DNA of 12,793 nucleotides from Candidatus Omnitrophota bacterium (GCA_018813085.1 JAHJCI010000110.1:1-12793), one strand, 5' to 3'. Numbered from the stretch's first letter, positions 6,426-12,793 are shown. Numbers and translations are program-made. Notes: a model not told the origin generated them from the sequence alone.

Positions 6426-7703
6426 ATGGCTAAAAAGGTCGGAATCTTAAGTCTGGGTTGTGCGCGTAATCTTGTTGATTCTGAAGTTATTTCAGGGGTA
6501 TTAAAAGAGAAAAATTACGAGATTCTGGATTTAGGTTCATTTGAAAATTCCCTTGAGCAGGCAGGGGAAGTTGATATTGCCCTGGTAAATACCTGCGCCT
6601 TTATTAAGGAAGCAAAAGAAGAATCAATCCGCTCTATATTAGATTTAATCGAGTTAAAAAAAGAAGGAAAATTAAAGAAAATAATTGTTGCCGGTTGCCT
6701 TAGCCAGCGCTATAAAGACGAACTCCTCAGGCAGTTGCCGGAAATCGATGCTTTCCTGGGAATAGTTTCTTTGAATCATTCGAGTAAGCGTTTCCGGCTC
6801 ACGCCGGCGCATTATGCATATGTTAAAATCTGCGAAGGCTGTATCAATCACTGCAGTTTTTGCACGATACCGTCAATTAAAACAAAATTCAGAAGCCGCA
6901 TCAGAGAATCCATCATCTCTGAAATAAGGGATTTAGATAAAGGCCCTTGCCGCGAAGTCAACATTATAGGCCAGGATATAACCGCATACGGATGGGATTT
7001 ATATCGTGAATCCAGGTTAACCGTTCTTATAGAAGAGCTCCTCGAGAATTCCAGTAAGATAGATTGGTTTCGGCTGCTTTATCTTTCGCCGTTGCGGCTT
7101 AGCGATGGCCTGTTGCGTTTGATTGCTAATCATAATCGGATTGCCAAATACATTGATTTACCGCTTCAGCACATCAATGACAGGATTCTGAAATCCATGC
7201 AGAGGAATATTGACTCAGCGCAGATTCGCAAGCTTATCGGGAAGATTCGCAGGATAAGCTTGCCGCTTGCAATACGCACTACTCTGATTGTAGGTTTTCC
7301 CGGAGAAACGGAAAAAGAATTTAACGAGCTTCTTGAATTTGTTAAAGAAGTAAAATTTGAAAGATTAGGGCTTTTTATGTATTCGTCCGAAGAGGGCACT
7401 AAGGCATTTGGTTTCCCCGCGCAGGTCCCGCAAAAAATTAAAGAAGAGCGTTATAATATTATCATGTCTTGCCAGCAGGATATTGCCAGGGAAGTCAACG
7501 AAAGGTGGCAGGATAAGGTTTTGAAGGTATTGATTGAAGCCAGGCAGGAAGACGGTGTATACCTGGGCCGTACTCAATACGATGCGCCTGAGGTTGACGG
7601 TTCGGTATTTGTTAAGTCCGTCAAGGAACTGCCTGTAGGTAATTTTATAGATGCCAGGGTTATAGATACCCTGGCATATGATTTGGTAGCCCAGGCTGTA
7701 TAA
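6426..7703 (+). CDS. rimO: Ribosomal protein S12 methylthiotransferase RimO
   Basis: RimO is a radical-SAM enzyme that adds a methylthio group to a conserved aspartate of ribosomal protein S12. In this 425-residue protein the N-terminal methylthiotransferase domain carries the three auxiliary-cluster cysteines C12 (SLGCARNLVDSE), C57 (NTCAFI) and C91 (AGCLSQRY). The radical-SAM cluster motif CxxxCxxC is C139/C143/C146, followed by the TIM-barrel segments IIGQDITAYGWD, DLPLQHINDRIL and TLIVGFPGETE. A C-terminal TRAM domain contains GRTQYDAPEVDG, a form that points to RimO rather than MiaB or MtaB. The linker between C91 and C139 is about 20 residues shorter than I recall for characterised RimO proteins, so the protein is compact but apparently complete. 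The start is ATG at 6426, with GAAGG upstream from the repeat-built spacer. Confidence 0.95.
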   Translation: MAKKVGILSLGCARNLVDSEVISGVLKEKNYEILDLGSFENSLEQAGEVDIALVNTCAFIKEAKEESIRSILDLIELKKEGKLKKIIVAGCLSQRYKDELLRQLPEIDAFLGIVSLNHSSKRFRLTPAHYAYVKICEGCINHCSFCTIPSIKTKFRSRIRESIISEIRDLDKGPCREVNIIGQDITAYGWDLYRESRLTVLIEELLENSSKIDWFRLLYLSPLRLSDGLLRLIANHNRIAKYIDLPLQHINDRILKSMQRNIDSAQIRKLIGKIRRISLPLAIRTTLIVGFPGETEKEFNELLEFVKEVKFERLGLFMYSSEEGTKAFGFPAQVPQKIKEERYNIIMSCQQDIAREVNERWQDKVLKVLIEARQEDGVYLGRTQYDAPEVDGSVFVKSVKELPVGNFIDARVIDTLAYDLVAQAV

Positions 7704-7794
7704 ATAATATTTATTTTCGATAGCTGATATTTGTTTGGAGTGTGTTTATCTAGGATCAAGCATCCAGTGTCAGAAACCTTTAATTAGGAGAGCC

Positions 7795-8376
7795 ATGAAC
7801 ATTGCTAATCGCATAACGATATCAAGGATTATACTGACTTTTATTTTCCTTTTTTTCATTATTTACTATAAAGGTATATTTGCCAAGGCGGCAGCATTTA
7901 TAATATTTTCATTAGCCGCGCTTTCTGATTTTCTTGACGGGCGCATTGCCAAAAAAAGGAATATAGTCAGCGACTTCGGTAAATTTATGGATCCCGTTGC
8001 CGATAAGATACTAATACTGGCAGCTTTTGCTGCTTTTGTACAGATGCATCTTATTGAGGCATGGATGCTGGTGATTATCATTGCGCGGGAGCTGTTAATT
8101 ACCTCATTACGATTATTCGCTTTGAACAAAGGTAGGGTTTTAGCGGCCAGCTCCTCGGGAAAACATAAAACTGCCTGGCAGATGTTTGCCATATTCTGGA
8201 CACTCGGTTTTATACTTATAAAAGAAGTTATGCTTACGTTCTTCACCTGGAATCCGGATTGGGAAAAATTCTTTCATCAGGGAATATATATATTAATGTG
8301 GATTGTTGTGGGCTTTACTCTTTACTCAGGAATTACCTACCTTTGGGAAAATCGCAGGGTAATAACAAAGATTTAA
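7795..8376 (+). CDS. pgsA: CDP-diacylglycerol-glycerol-3-phosphate 3-phosphatidyltransferase (PgsA)
   Basis: PgsA joins CDP-diacylglycerol and glycerol-3-phosphate to phosphatidylglycerophosphate at the inner membrane, the committed step to phosphatidylglycerol and cardiolipin. The 193-residue protein starts with the typical NIANRITISRI and has several hydrophobic segments. The CDP-alcohol phosphotransferase signature D-x2-DG-x2-A-R-x8-G-x3-D-x3-D is present at about residues 44-66, except that the arginine is lysine (DFLDGRIAKKRN). All four metal-binding aspartates are intact. ATG at 7795 follows TAGGAG with good spacing; in-frame sequence upstream to 7735 does not look like family sequence. 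The 91-bp gap to rimO is AT-rich with no strong promoter or terminator. Since pgpA begins 3 nt after the stop, this and the next enzyme act in sequence. Other CDP-alcohol transferases such as PssA are less likely given the N-terminus and neighbour. Confidence 0.92.
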   Translation: MNIANRITISRIILTFIFLFFIIYYKGIFAKAAAFIIFSLAALSDFLDGRIAKKRNIVSDFGKFMDPVADKILILAAFAAFVQMHLIEAWMLVIIIARELLITSLRLFALNKGRVLAASSSGKHKTAWQMFAIFWTLGFILIKEVMLTFFTWNPDWEKFFHQGIYILMWIVVGFTLYSGITYLWENRRVITKI

Positions 8377-8379
8377 GAC

Positions 8380-8886
8380 TTGATTACAGAGATAAAAAAT
8401 CATAACTTACGCCTCTTATTTTTTTCGAACCCCTTTCTAATAAAAACAATTACTTCTTTTTTTTATATAGGGTACCTGCCTTTAATTCCTGGTACTTTTG
8501 GCAGCCTTGCCGGGTTTTTTATCTTTATCATCTTAAAGGGCAATCCTTACGTTTTATTCTCTGTCACTTCGCTTACCTTGATTATGGGTTTTCTTCTAAG
8601 CGGCAAAGCCGCCAGATTATTCAGCCAGAGCGACTCTCCCCGGATTGTTATTGATGAAGTAAGCGGCATGCTGATAAGTTTTCTTGGGCTGCCTGTAGCT
8701 CTGCTGGCTGGCCTTAACCCGGCACTGGTTTCAGGGTTTATCATTTTTCGTATTATTGATACAATAAAGATTTATCCGGCGAATCGCTTCCATCGCCTTC
8801 AGGGAAGCCTGGGCATAATGGGAGATGATATCATAGCCGGATTATATACAAACCTGATTCTACGGCTTATCTTTTTGTTGAAATAG
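8380..8886 (+). CDS. pgpA: Phosphatidylglycerophosphatase A (PgpA)
   Basis: PgpA removes the terminal phosphate of phosphatidylglycerophosphate, the product of the upstream PgsA, to give phosphatidylglycerol at the inner membrane. The 168-residue protein has the family motifs GYLPLIPGTFGSLAG near the N-terminus, VIDEVSGMLISF in the middle, FRIIDTIKIYPANRFHRL, and a C-terminal GIMGDDIIAGLY, where the metal-coordinating acidic residues are expected. Several hydrophobic helices are present. The start must be TTG at 8380: no ATG, GTG or other TTG occurs in frame before the conserved GYLPLIPG segment. No clear Shine-Dalgarno is seen. With only 3 nt between this start and the pgsA stop, translation is probably coupled to pgsA. 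Confidence 0.92.
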   Translation: MITEIKNHNLRLLFFSNPFLIKTITSFFYIGYLPLIPGTFGSLAGFFIFIILKGNPYVLFSVTSLTLIMGFLLSGKAARLFSQSDSPRIVIDEVSGMLISFLGLPVALLAGLNPALVSGFIIFRIIDTIKIYPANRFHRLQGSLGIMGDDIIAGLYTNLILRLIFLLK

Positions 8887-8905
8887 AATCTATAAGGTGT
8901 ATAAT
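8878..8905 (+). promoter_or_regulatory. Candidate promoter for the histidine kinase gene
   Basis: TTGAAA (8878-8883) and a perfect TATAAT (8900-8905) are separated by 16 bp, placing a transcription start near 8912. The -35 overlaps the last codons of pgpA. This would give the kinase-regulator pair its own transcript with a leader of roughly 95 nt. Seen by eye only; the sequence is AT-rich, so chance matches are possible. Confidence 0.45.
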
Positions 8906-8972
8906 TTGAATGTGTTAGAACGTATCGCTCTTTTTTTGCCAGGGCGGTTTAATATTTAGAATTTAACCAGGG

Positions 8973-8998
8973 AACTCTTTAAGCTTTCTAAGGGAGTT
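8973..8998 (+). promoter_or_regulatory. Hairpin masking the ribosome binding site of the kinase gene
   Basis: AACTCTTT (8973-8980) can pair with AGGGAGTT (8991-8998): six Watson-Crick and two G-U pairs around a 10-nt loop. The right arm contains the Shine-Dalgarno AGGGAG of the kinase gene, whose ATG is at 9006. If the stem forms in the mRNA it would reduce initiation. The remaining sequence at 8887-8972 shows no gene; a T-run at 8930-8937 has no stem in front of it. Confidence 0.35.
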
Positions 8999-9005
8999 TA
9001 CCTTA

Positions 9006-11024
9006 ATGCCGGATAACATTCAGAAAGATAAATACATTAAATTTGCCTCTAGCCTTACTGCGACCATCCGCAAGTTGAGTTTATACCCCCTTAAACATCC
9101 CAGCGTTATATATTCAATCAAAAATCTATATTCTATGCTTCAGGAGATACTAGAGGCAAAGAAAGCCATCAACATTAGTTTGTCTTCGGATAAGCAGCTT
9201 CTTATAGAGGGCGATTCTATCGCAGATAAAGGCTCAAAGCTGATCGAAGGGCTTGCCGTATATTTTAAAAAGCTGGATATGGAAAGCTTAACTTTTCAAG
9301 AGGGGATTAGCGACAAGGAAATGGAAGATTTTATAAGGATTCTGATGATGGAGCCGGAGGAACTCAAAAAACAGGGGGATTTAAATAAGGCCTTCGCAGA
9401 AAAAAATATTAAGCATATTAAAATCGCCCAGTTTTCTTATGTAAAAATTCAGCGAGGCAAGGCAGCGCTTGAGGTTGATGAAGAAAAAAAGCAGCTTTTA
9501 GCCGAATTAAAAAATAAAATCAAAGATCACTCCCGGGGTAAGATTCAGAAGCCTGAAGATTTAGAGCGCCTTCAGGATGAGATTATTGGTTTAGCGGCTT
9601 CGGAAGTCAAGGATAAGAAAATCCTTTCTTCTTCTACAAAAAATATCGTAAAAAAGTTTTTACTTAAACTAAGGGTTCGCGAAAACTTTTTCTCCGGGCT
9701 TAAAAATGCCCTGTTTGAAGCCGGCTGTCAAGAGCAGGAAGTCGATGAAATAGTGGATAATATCGAGCAGGCAATCGACAAGAAACAGGTATTCGGGGCA
9801 AAGGGCAGAGGCGAGGCTGGGCAAGGGCAGGAAGTTTTAAGAAGAGAAAATCAGGACTTAAAATCAAGAGTAAGCCGGCTTGAGAAAGAAATCGAAACTA
9901 AATCCACCGCTTTTGAAGAACTAAAAAGAGAGCATAAAAAAGCTACTCAGGAAAAAGAAAGAATAGACAATATCGTCCACCATATGGCCGAGGGCTTAGT
10001 AGTCGTAGACCCCAAGGGAAAGATAATAATGCTTAATCCCGTGGCTGAGAAGTTATTGGGCATAAAGAGGGATAACCTGGGAATGCCTTTGGGCCAGGCG
10101 GTTAAAGATGAGCACCTGCTTACCATGGTTAAGAATATTACGCCCGATCAAGACGGGACTATGCAAAAGGATATTGAGCTGTTTAGTCCCGATGAGTCCA
10201 CCAAAAGAGTATTGAGGACAAGTTCGGCGGTAGTGGAAGACCATAACGGAAAGACCGTCGGCATGGTTACAACCTTAAACGATATTACGCGGCAGAAAGA
10301 AATTGAAAGAATGAAATCTGCTTTTGTGGCTAACGTATCCCATGAATTAAGGACTCCCTTGGCTACAATTCAGCAAAATATATCTTTGTTAATTGAAGGC
10401 CTGCCCGGAGTGTTAAACGAAGCGCAGATGAAATTCCTGAACATTGCCGGGGATAACCTGAAAAGATTGAGGCGGCTGATAAATGACCTCTTGGATAGCG
10501 CTGCTATCGAAGCGGGAAAGTTTAAACTTAAGATATCAAAAAGCGACCTGAATGAAAGGATTAATAGCGTGAGTACTTTCTTAAACAGATGGGCTCAGAC
10601 TAAGAATATAACTATTGAAACGAAATTGCTACTAGAGAGCGAACAAATAGAAATGGATAATGACCGCATTGAGCAGGTGATGACAAATTTATTAAGCAAT
10701 GCAATTAAGTTTACTCCGGAAGGCGGGAAAATAGTAGTTTCGGCTCTGCGGAGAGAAGCAACTAAAGAAGCTCCGCAAGGCCTGGTAGAGGTATCCGTGA
10801 AGGACAGCGGGCCCGGAATTACAGAGGATAACCTGAAGAGGATTTTTGAGAAATTCGAAAGAGGAAGTGCGGTTAATTCAGGTATCGGCGGCACAGGCCT
10901 GGGATTATCTATTTGTCAGGAAATCATAAAGATGCACGGGGGCGAAGTCTGGGTAGAGAGCAAGCTGGATGAAGGAAGTACATTTTCTTTTACGCTGCCC
11001 AGGGCTCTAGGGATAGTTCTGTGA
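9006..11024 (+). CDS. Soluble PAS-domain sensor histidine kinase with uncharacterised N-terminal region
   Basis: The 672-residue protein has no evident signal peptide or membrane segment, so it should sense a cytosolic cue. Residues 1 to about 270 are mostly helical and match no domain I can name. The opening (ATIRKLSLYPLKHPSV, then LLIEGDSI) resembles an N-terminal module I associate with delta-proteobacterial-type signalling proteins carrying a YP.gHP motif. A coiled coil follows (about 280-318), then a PAS domain (about 319-425; AEGLVVVDPKGKIIMLN), a HisKA domain with SHELRTP and phospho-acceptor His446, and a HATPase_c domain with N box NLLSNAIKFTP (N561-N565), G1 DSGPGI (from D600), the F segment and G2 GGTGLGLSI. 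All catalytic motifs are intact, so it should autophosphorylate. The receiver gene 72 nt downstream is the obvious partner. The PAS ligand cannot be read from sequence. Confidence 0.92.
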   Translation: MPDNIQKDKYIKFASSLTATIRKLSLYPLKHPSVIYSIKNLYSMLQEILEAKKAINISLSSDKQLLIEGDSIADKGSKLIEGLAVYFKKLDMESLTFQEGISDKEMEDFIRILMMEPEELKKQGDLNKAFAEKNIKHIKIAQFSYVKIQRGKAALEVDEEKKQLLAELKNKIKDHSRGKIQKPEDLERLQDEIIGLAASEVKDKKILSSSTKNIVKKFLLKLRVRENFFSGLKNALFEAGCQEQEVDEIVDNIEQAIDKKQVFGAKGRGEAGQGQEVLRRENQDLKSRVSRLEKEIETKSTAFEELKREHKKATQEKERIDNIVHHMAEGLVVVDPKGKIIMLNPVAEKLLGIKRDNLGMPLGQAVKDEHLLTMVKNITPDQDGTMQKDIELFSPDESTKRVLRTSSAVVEDHNGKTVGMVTTLNDITRQKEIERMKSAFVANVSHELRTPLATIQQNISLLIEGLPGVLNEAQMKFLNIAGDNLKRLRRLINDLLDSAAIEAGKFKLKISKSDLNERINSVSTFLNRWAQTKNITIETKLLLESEQIEMDNDRIEQVMTNLLSNAIKFTPEGGKIVVSALRREATKEAPQGLVEVSVKDSGPGITEDNLKRIFEKFERGSAVNSGIGGTGLGLSICQEIIKMHGGEVWVESKLDEGSTFSFTLPRALGIVL

Positions 11025-11034
11025 GGCAGGTTAA

Positions 11035-11124
11035 ATGAAGTCCGAACCTAAGCTTGCTGCATCTTACGAAGCGGGGCTCATTAAAGGAGGATTAATATGG
11101 ATTCGCTTACGGCAAAAAAAGTAA
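11035..11124 (+). CDS. Possible 29-residue leader peptide overlapping the response regulator start
   Basis: ATG at 11035, 10 nt after the kinase stop, opens a 29-codon frame that ends at 11122-11124, 28 bases inside the response regulator gene and in another frame. AGGCAGG at 11024-11030 is a possible but imperfect ribosome binding site. The peptide would be basic and weakly hydrophobic at its end (LIKGGLIWIRLRQKK). Ribosomes on it would cross the regulator's Shine-Dalgarno and start, so it could couple kinase and regulator translation. Chance is a serious alternative at this length. Confidence 0.18.
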   Translation: MKSEPKLAASYEAGLIKGGLIWIRLRQKK

Positions 11125-11492
11125 TGGTAATTGATGATGAGAAAGACTTTTTATTTACCATGGAATACTGGCTGAAATCAAAGGGGTATCAGGTCGAGAG
11201 CGCCAATGACGGCTTTAAGGCGATAGAACTGGTAAAGTCCTTTAAGCCCGATATAATCCTGCTTGATATTAATATGCCCGGAATCGACGGGGTAGAAACC
11301 CTGAAACGGATAAGGCTTATAAATAAGGACGTACCGGTGATTATTATTACCGCATACATAGGGGAGGAAAGGGTAGCCGAGGCATCAAGTTATCAGATCT
11401 CCGGATTATTCTATAAAGACAAAGATTTCAAGGACGGCTTGATTCTCCTTGAATCAGTTTTAAGGACGCATAAGAACCTTAAGAAAGATTAA
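11097..11492 (+). CDS. Receiver-only (CheY-like) response regulator
   Basis: The 131-residue product is a single receiver domain without a DNA-binding or enzymatic output. It shows the acidic pair D13-D14 (VIDDE), the phospho-acceptor D57 (IILLDINMPG), the switch Thr85 (IIITAY) and Lys107 (YKDKDF). The usual proline after the lysine is aspartate, which may alter the beta5-alpha5 surface. The start is firm: AAAGGAGG (11083-11090) lies 6 nt before ATG. It follows the histidine kinase by 72 nt and precedes a terminator, so kinase and receiver form one operon. With no output domain it presumably acts by protein contact, as CheY- or Spo0F-like proteins do, or passes phosphate on. Its target is not visible in the window. 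Confidence 0.93.
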   Translation: MDSLTAKKVMVIDDEKDFLFTMEYWLKSKGYQVESANDGFKAIELVKSFKPDIILLDINMPGIDGVETLKRIRLINKDVPVIIITAYIGEERVAEASSYQISGLFYKDKDFKDGLILLESVLRTHKNLKKD

Positions 11493-11522
11493 GGCACTTA
11501 TTAAATTCAAAGCCAATTTTTG

Positions 11523-11555
11523 AATCCGCTTATCTTAAGTTAAAGCGGATTTTTT
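11523..11555 (+). terminator. Intrinsic terminator after the kinase-regulator operon
   Basis: AATCCGCTT (11523-11531) and AAGCGGATT (11543-11551) form a perfect 9-bp stem with an 11-nt loop, followed directly by TTTT and an AT-rich tail. It lies about 30 nt after the response regulator stop, the expected place, and separates this operon from the next promoter. Confidence 0.85.
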
Positions 11556-11567
11556 ATTAGATTTTTC

Positions 11568-11595
11568 TTGACAATCGTTTAATTTATGTTATATT
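11568..11595 (+). promoter_or_regulatory. Strong sigma70-type promoter of the MerR-like/ExeA operon
   Basis: A consensus -35 TTGACA (11568-11573) is followed 16 bp later by TATATT (11590-11595), with TG at 11587-11588 giving an extended -10 (TGTTATATT). Transcription should start near 11602, leaving a leader of about 45 nt before the ATG at 11647. The dyad GGTA-AG-TACC (11615-11624) lies just downstream of the predicted start and could be an operator. No Shine-Dalgarno is visible in the leader. This is the best promoter in the window. Confidence 0.7.
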
Positions 11596-11646
11596 TGGGA
11601 ACACTTGTAGTTTTGGTAAGTACCGTAAATCTAATAATACTTATCG

Positions 11647-11904
11647 ATGGAAAAACAGAAGAAAAACAACTCCGGCAACGCGCATTCCGTGATTTCCTCT
11701 CAGGAAATTGTAGAGAAATTCAAGGTTTCCTATCAGACCGTAAACCATTATACAGATTTTGGGCTGTTGCATGTAGCCTTTAAGAAGGGCAATGTCCGTT
11801 TCTACAATAGAAGAGAAGTTAAATTCCGCCTTGGGAAAATAACTAAGCTGGCAAGCGAGGGTTATTCCCTGCGCCTGATACGCCGTAAACTGATCGGCTT
11901 GTGA
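11647..11904 (+). CDS. MerR-like winged-helix DNA-binding mini-protein
   Basis: The 85-residue protein has a MerR-type winged helix: ISSQEIVEKFKVSYQTVNHYTDFGLL as recognition helices (about 16-41), a wing (KKGNVRFYNRREV) and the following helix with LASEGYSLRLIRRKL. It stops where classical MerR proteins would begin their dimerisation helix and effector domain, so no ligand-binding part is present. It is likely a DNA-binding regulator or architectural factor. The first 15 residues are polar and basic. ATG at 11647 is the only reasonable start for this frame, although no Shine-Dalgarno precedes it. The stop lies 13 nt before the ExeA-like ATPase, so the two are co-transcribed. Autoregulation at the upstream dyad is possible. 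The 16-bp promoter spacer does not fit the 19-bp spacer of classical MerR-activated promoters. Confidence 0.75.
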   Translation: MEKQKKNNSGNAHSVISSQEIVEKFKVSYQTVNHYTDFGLLHVAFKKGNVRFYNRREVKFRLGKITKLASEGYSLRLIRRKLIGL

Positions 11905-11917
11905 GAGGCAGAGTGAA

Positions 11918-12784
11918 ATGAGTTACTTTAAAGTCCTGGGATTTCAAAAAGAGCCGTTTTCGACCAGCCCGGACCCGGAGTTCTTTTACTTGTCCTGCGA
12001 GCATGAGACAGCGCTCACTAATATCCTGATTGAATTGCGCCTCAGGCGCGGTTTAAGCGTAATCCTGGGAGATATAGGAACCGGCAAGACCAGCCTTTCG
12101 CGTAAACTGATTCAGGAGTTACGGGCAAGGGAGGATTGTATTTTTCATATGATTCTGGATCCTTCCTTTGAAAAGGAAGAGCTCTTTTTGAATTATCTGC
12201 TGCAAAATTTTGACATACCCCAACCGGCTCCGGGAGAGAATCTTTTAAGTTTAAGGGAAGCGCTGGAAAAATTTCTCTTTCAAAAAGGAGTAATCGAAAA
12301 CAAGACCGTTTGCCTGGTTATCGACGAGGCTCAGAAATTAAACGGGATGTCTTTGGAATTATTGCGGGTACTCCTGAATTACGAGACAAATGAGTATAAG
12401 CTTCTGCAACTGGTTTTATTGGGGCAGCTGGAGCTTCATTCAAAGATAATGAGTATGGCTAATTTTTTCGACCGCATAAGCTTCAAATATACTCTCAACC
12501 CCTTGAATTACGAAGATACAAGGGAAATGATTGAATTCCGCATAAGGCAGGCCGGCTATAAAGCAAGCATGCACCTGTTCCTGGAAGAAGCAATAAGGGA
12601 AATATATCAATACACGCGCGGCTATCCCAGGCAGATAACCATGCTTTGCTATAAGGCATTGAAGCATCTGGTAATGAAGAAGGAACTGGTTGTAGATGCC
12701 AGGCTTATTAAAAAGATTATACAGGAAGAGGTAAGGACGGGATGGCAGAGAAAGGATCTCTTACTCCAGAGAGAGAATTATTAA
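11918..12784 (+). CDS. ExeA/MshM-type AAA+ ATPase
   Basis: The 288-residue cytosolic ATPase opens with the family signature YFKVLGFQKEPFSTSPDPEFFYLS. It has Walker A GDIGTGKTS (51-59), Walker B CLVIDEAQ (132-139, D136/E137), a sensor-like stretch LQLVLLGQ (163-170), and a C-terminal helical lid containing YTRGYPRQITMLCYKAL. ExeA/GspA proteins help secretin assembly in type II secretion, and MshM is the shorter relative in MSHA pilus clusters. This one lacks the membrane segment and peptidoglycan-binding tail of full ExeA, so it resembles MshM in size. ATG at 11918 is preceded by GAGGCAGAG. The co-transcribed MerR-like gene suggests regulation. Only 9 nt remain after the stop, so downstream partners that would decide between pilus, secretion or another role are outside the window. 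Confidence 0.87.
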   Translation: MSYFKVLGFQKEPFSTSPDPEFFYLSCEHETALTNILIELRLRRGLSVILGDIGTGKTSLSRKLIQELRAREDCIFHMILDPSFEKEELFLNYLLQNFDIPQPAPGENLLSLREALEKFLFQKGVIENKTVCLVIDEAQKLNGMSLELLRVLLNYETNEYKLLQLVLLGQLELHSKIMSMANFFDRISFKYTLNPLNYEDTREMIEFRIRQAGYKASMHLFLEEAIREIYQYTRGYPRQITMLCYKALKHLVMKKELVVDARLIKKIIQEEVRTGWQRKDLLLQRENY

Positions 12785-12793
12785 AACTGATTG

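Noticed and set aside
7700..7717. ATAAAT/ATTTAT hairpin plus T-run at the rimO stop as a terminator
   Set aside because: The six pairs are all A-T with a 3-nt loop, giving too weak a stem; the surrounding AT richness makes this likely by chance.
8926..8950. T-run at 8930-8937 as a terminator of pgpA
   Set aside because: No complementary stem precedes the T-run on the plus strand.
11586..11783. 65-codon plus-strand frame with a hydrophobic start overlapping the MerR-like gene
   Set aside because: It starts upstream of the predicted transcription start, has no ribosome binding site, and overlaps the MerR-like frame, which has clear family motifs.
11918..12784. TnsC/TniB-like transposition ATPase
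   Set aside because: The N-terminal FKVLGFQKEPFSTSPDPEFF signature is typical of ExeA/MshM, and no transposase, inverted ends or target duplication is visible in the window.

Overview
The window reads as a bacterial chromosome segment, entirely plus-strand, mostly housekeeping genes, with a regulatory/secretion-type block at the right end. The order rpsO-pnp-ftsK-rodZ-like-rimO-pgsA-pgpA, the A/T-leaning coding sequence with many lysine and isoleucine codons, and the soluble PAS histidine kinase followed by a MerR-like mini-protein and an ExeA-type ATPase suggest an uncultured Gram-negative-type lineage. Candidatus Omnitrophota (OP3) or a relative is my best guess. This is inference from style and gene order; no rRNA or other marker is present to settle it.

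Left part (1-978): a degenerate 7-bp tandem repeat runs into trpF (tryptophan synthesis), which is not followed by trpB/trpA. A 311-bp gene-free stretch follows. It holds a compact element built from three copies of a GC-rich 10-mer in opposing orientations, able to form competing stems, and it ends in a -10 box and a strong ribosome binding site for rpsO.

Central part (979-8886): rpsO and pnp (ribosomal protein S15 and polynucleotide phosphorylase) are packed tightly with ftsK (DNA translocase) and a RodZ-like membrane HTH protein, which overlaps ftsK by 4 bp through a TTG start. A 126-bp spacer made of repeated CGGTTAAGGT / CGTAACCG words precedes rimO (methylthiotransferase for ribosomal protein S12). 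pgsA and pgpA follow as a pair for consecutive steps of phosphatidylglycerol synthesis. Together these genes cover translation, RNA turnover, chromosome segregation, cell shape and membrane lipid synthesis.

Right part (8887-12793): a promoter-like site and a hairpin covering the Shine-Dalgarno sequence precede a cytosolic PAS-HisKA-HATPase kinase with a long uncharacterised N-terminal region. A receiver-only response regulator follows, then a clear intrinsic terminator. A near-consensus promoter with an extended -10 then starts a new operon: an 85-residue MerR-like DNA-binding protein and an ExeA/MshM-type AAA+ ATPase. In many bacteria such ATPases sit at type II secretion or type IV/MSHA pilus loci, so a pilus or secretion cluster may continue beyond the right edge.

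I see no tRNA, rRNA, CRISPR array, insertion sequence or broken gene. The least explained parts are the two repeat-built spacers, the inverted-repeat element upstream of rpsO, and the N-terminal domain of the kinase.
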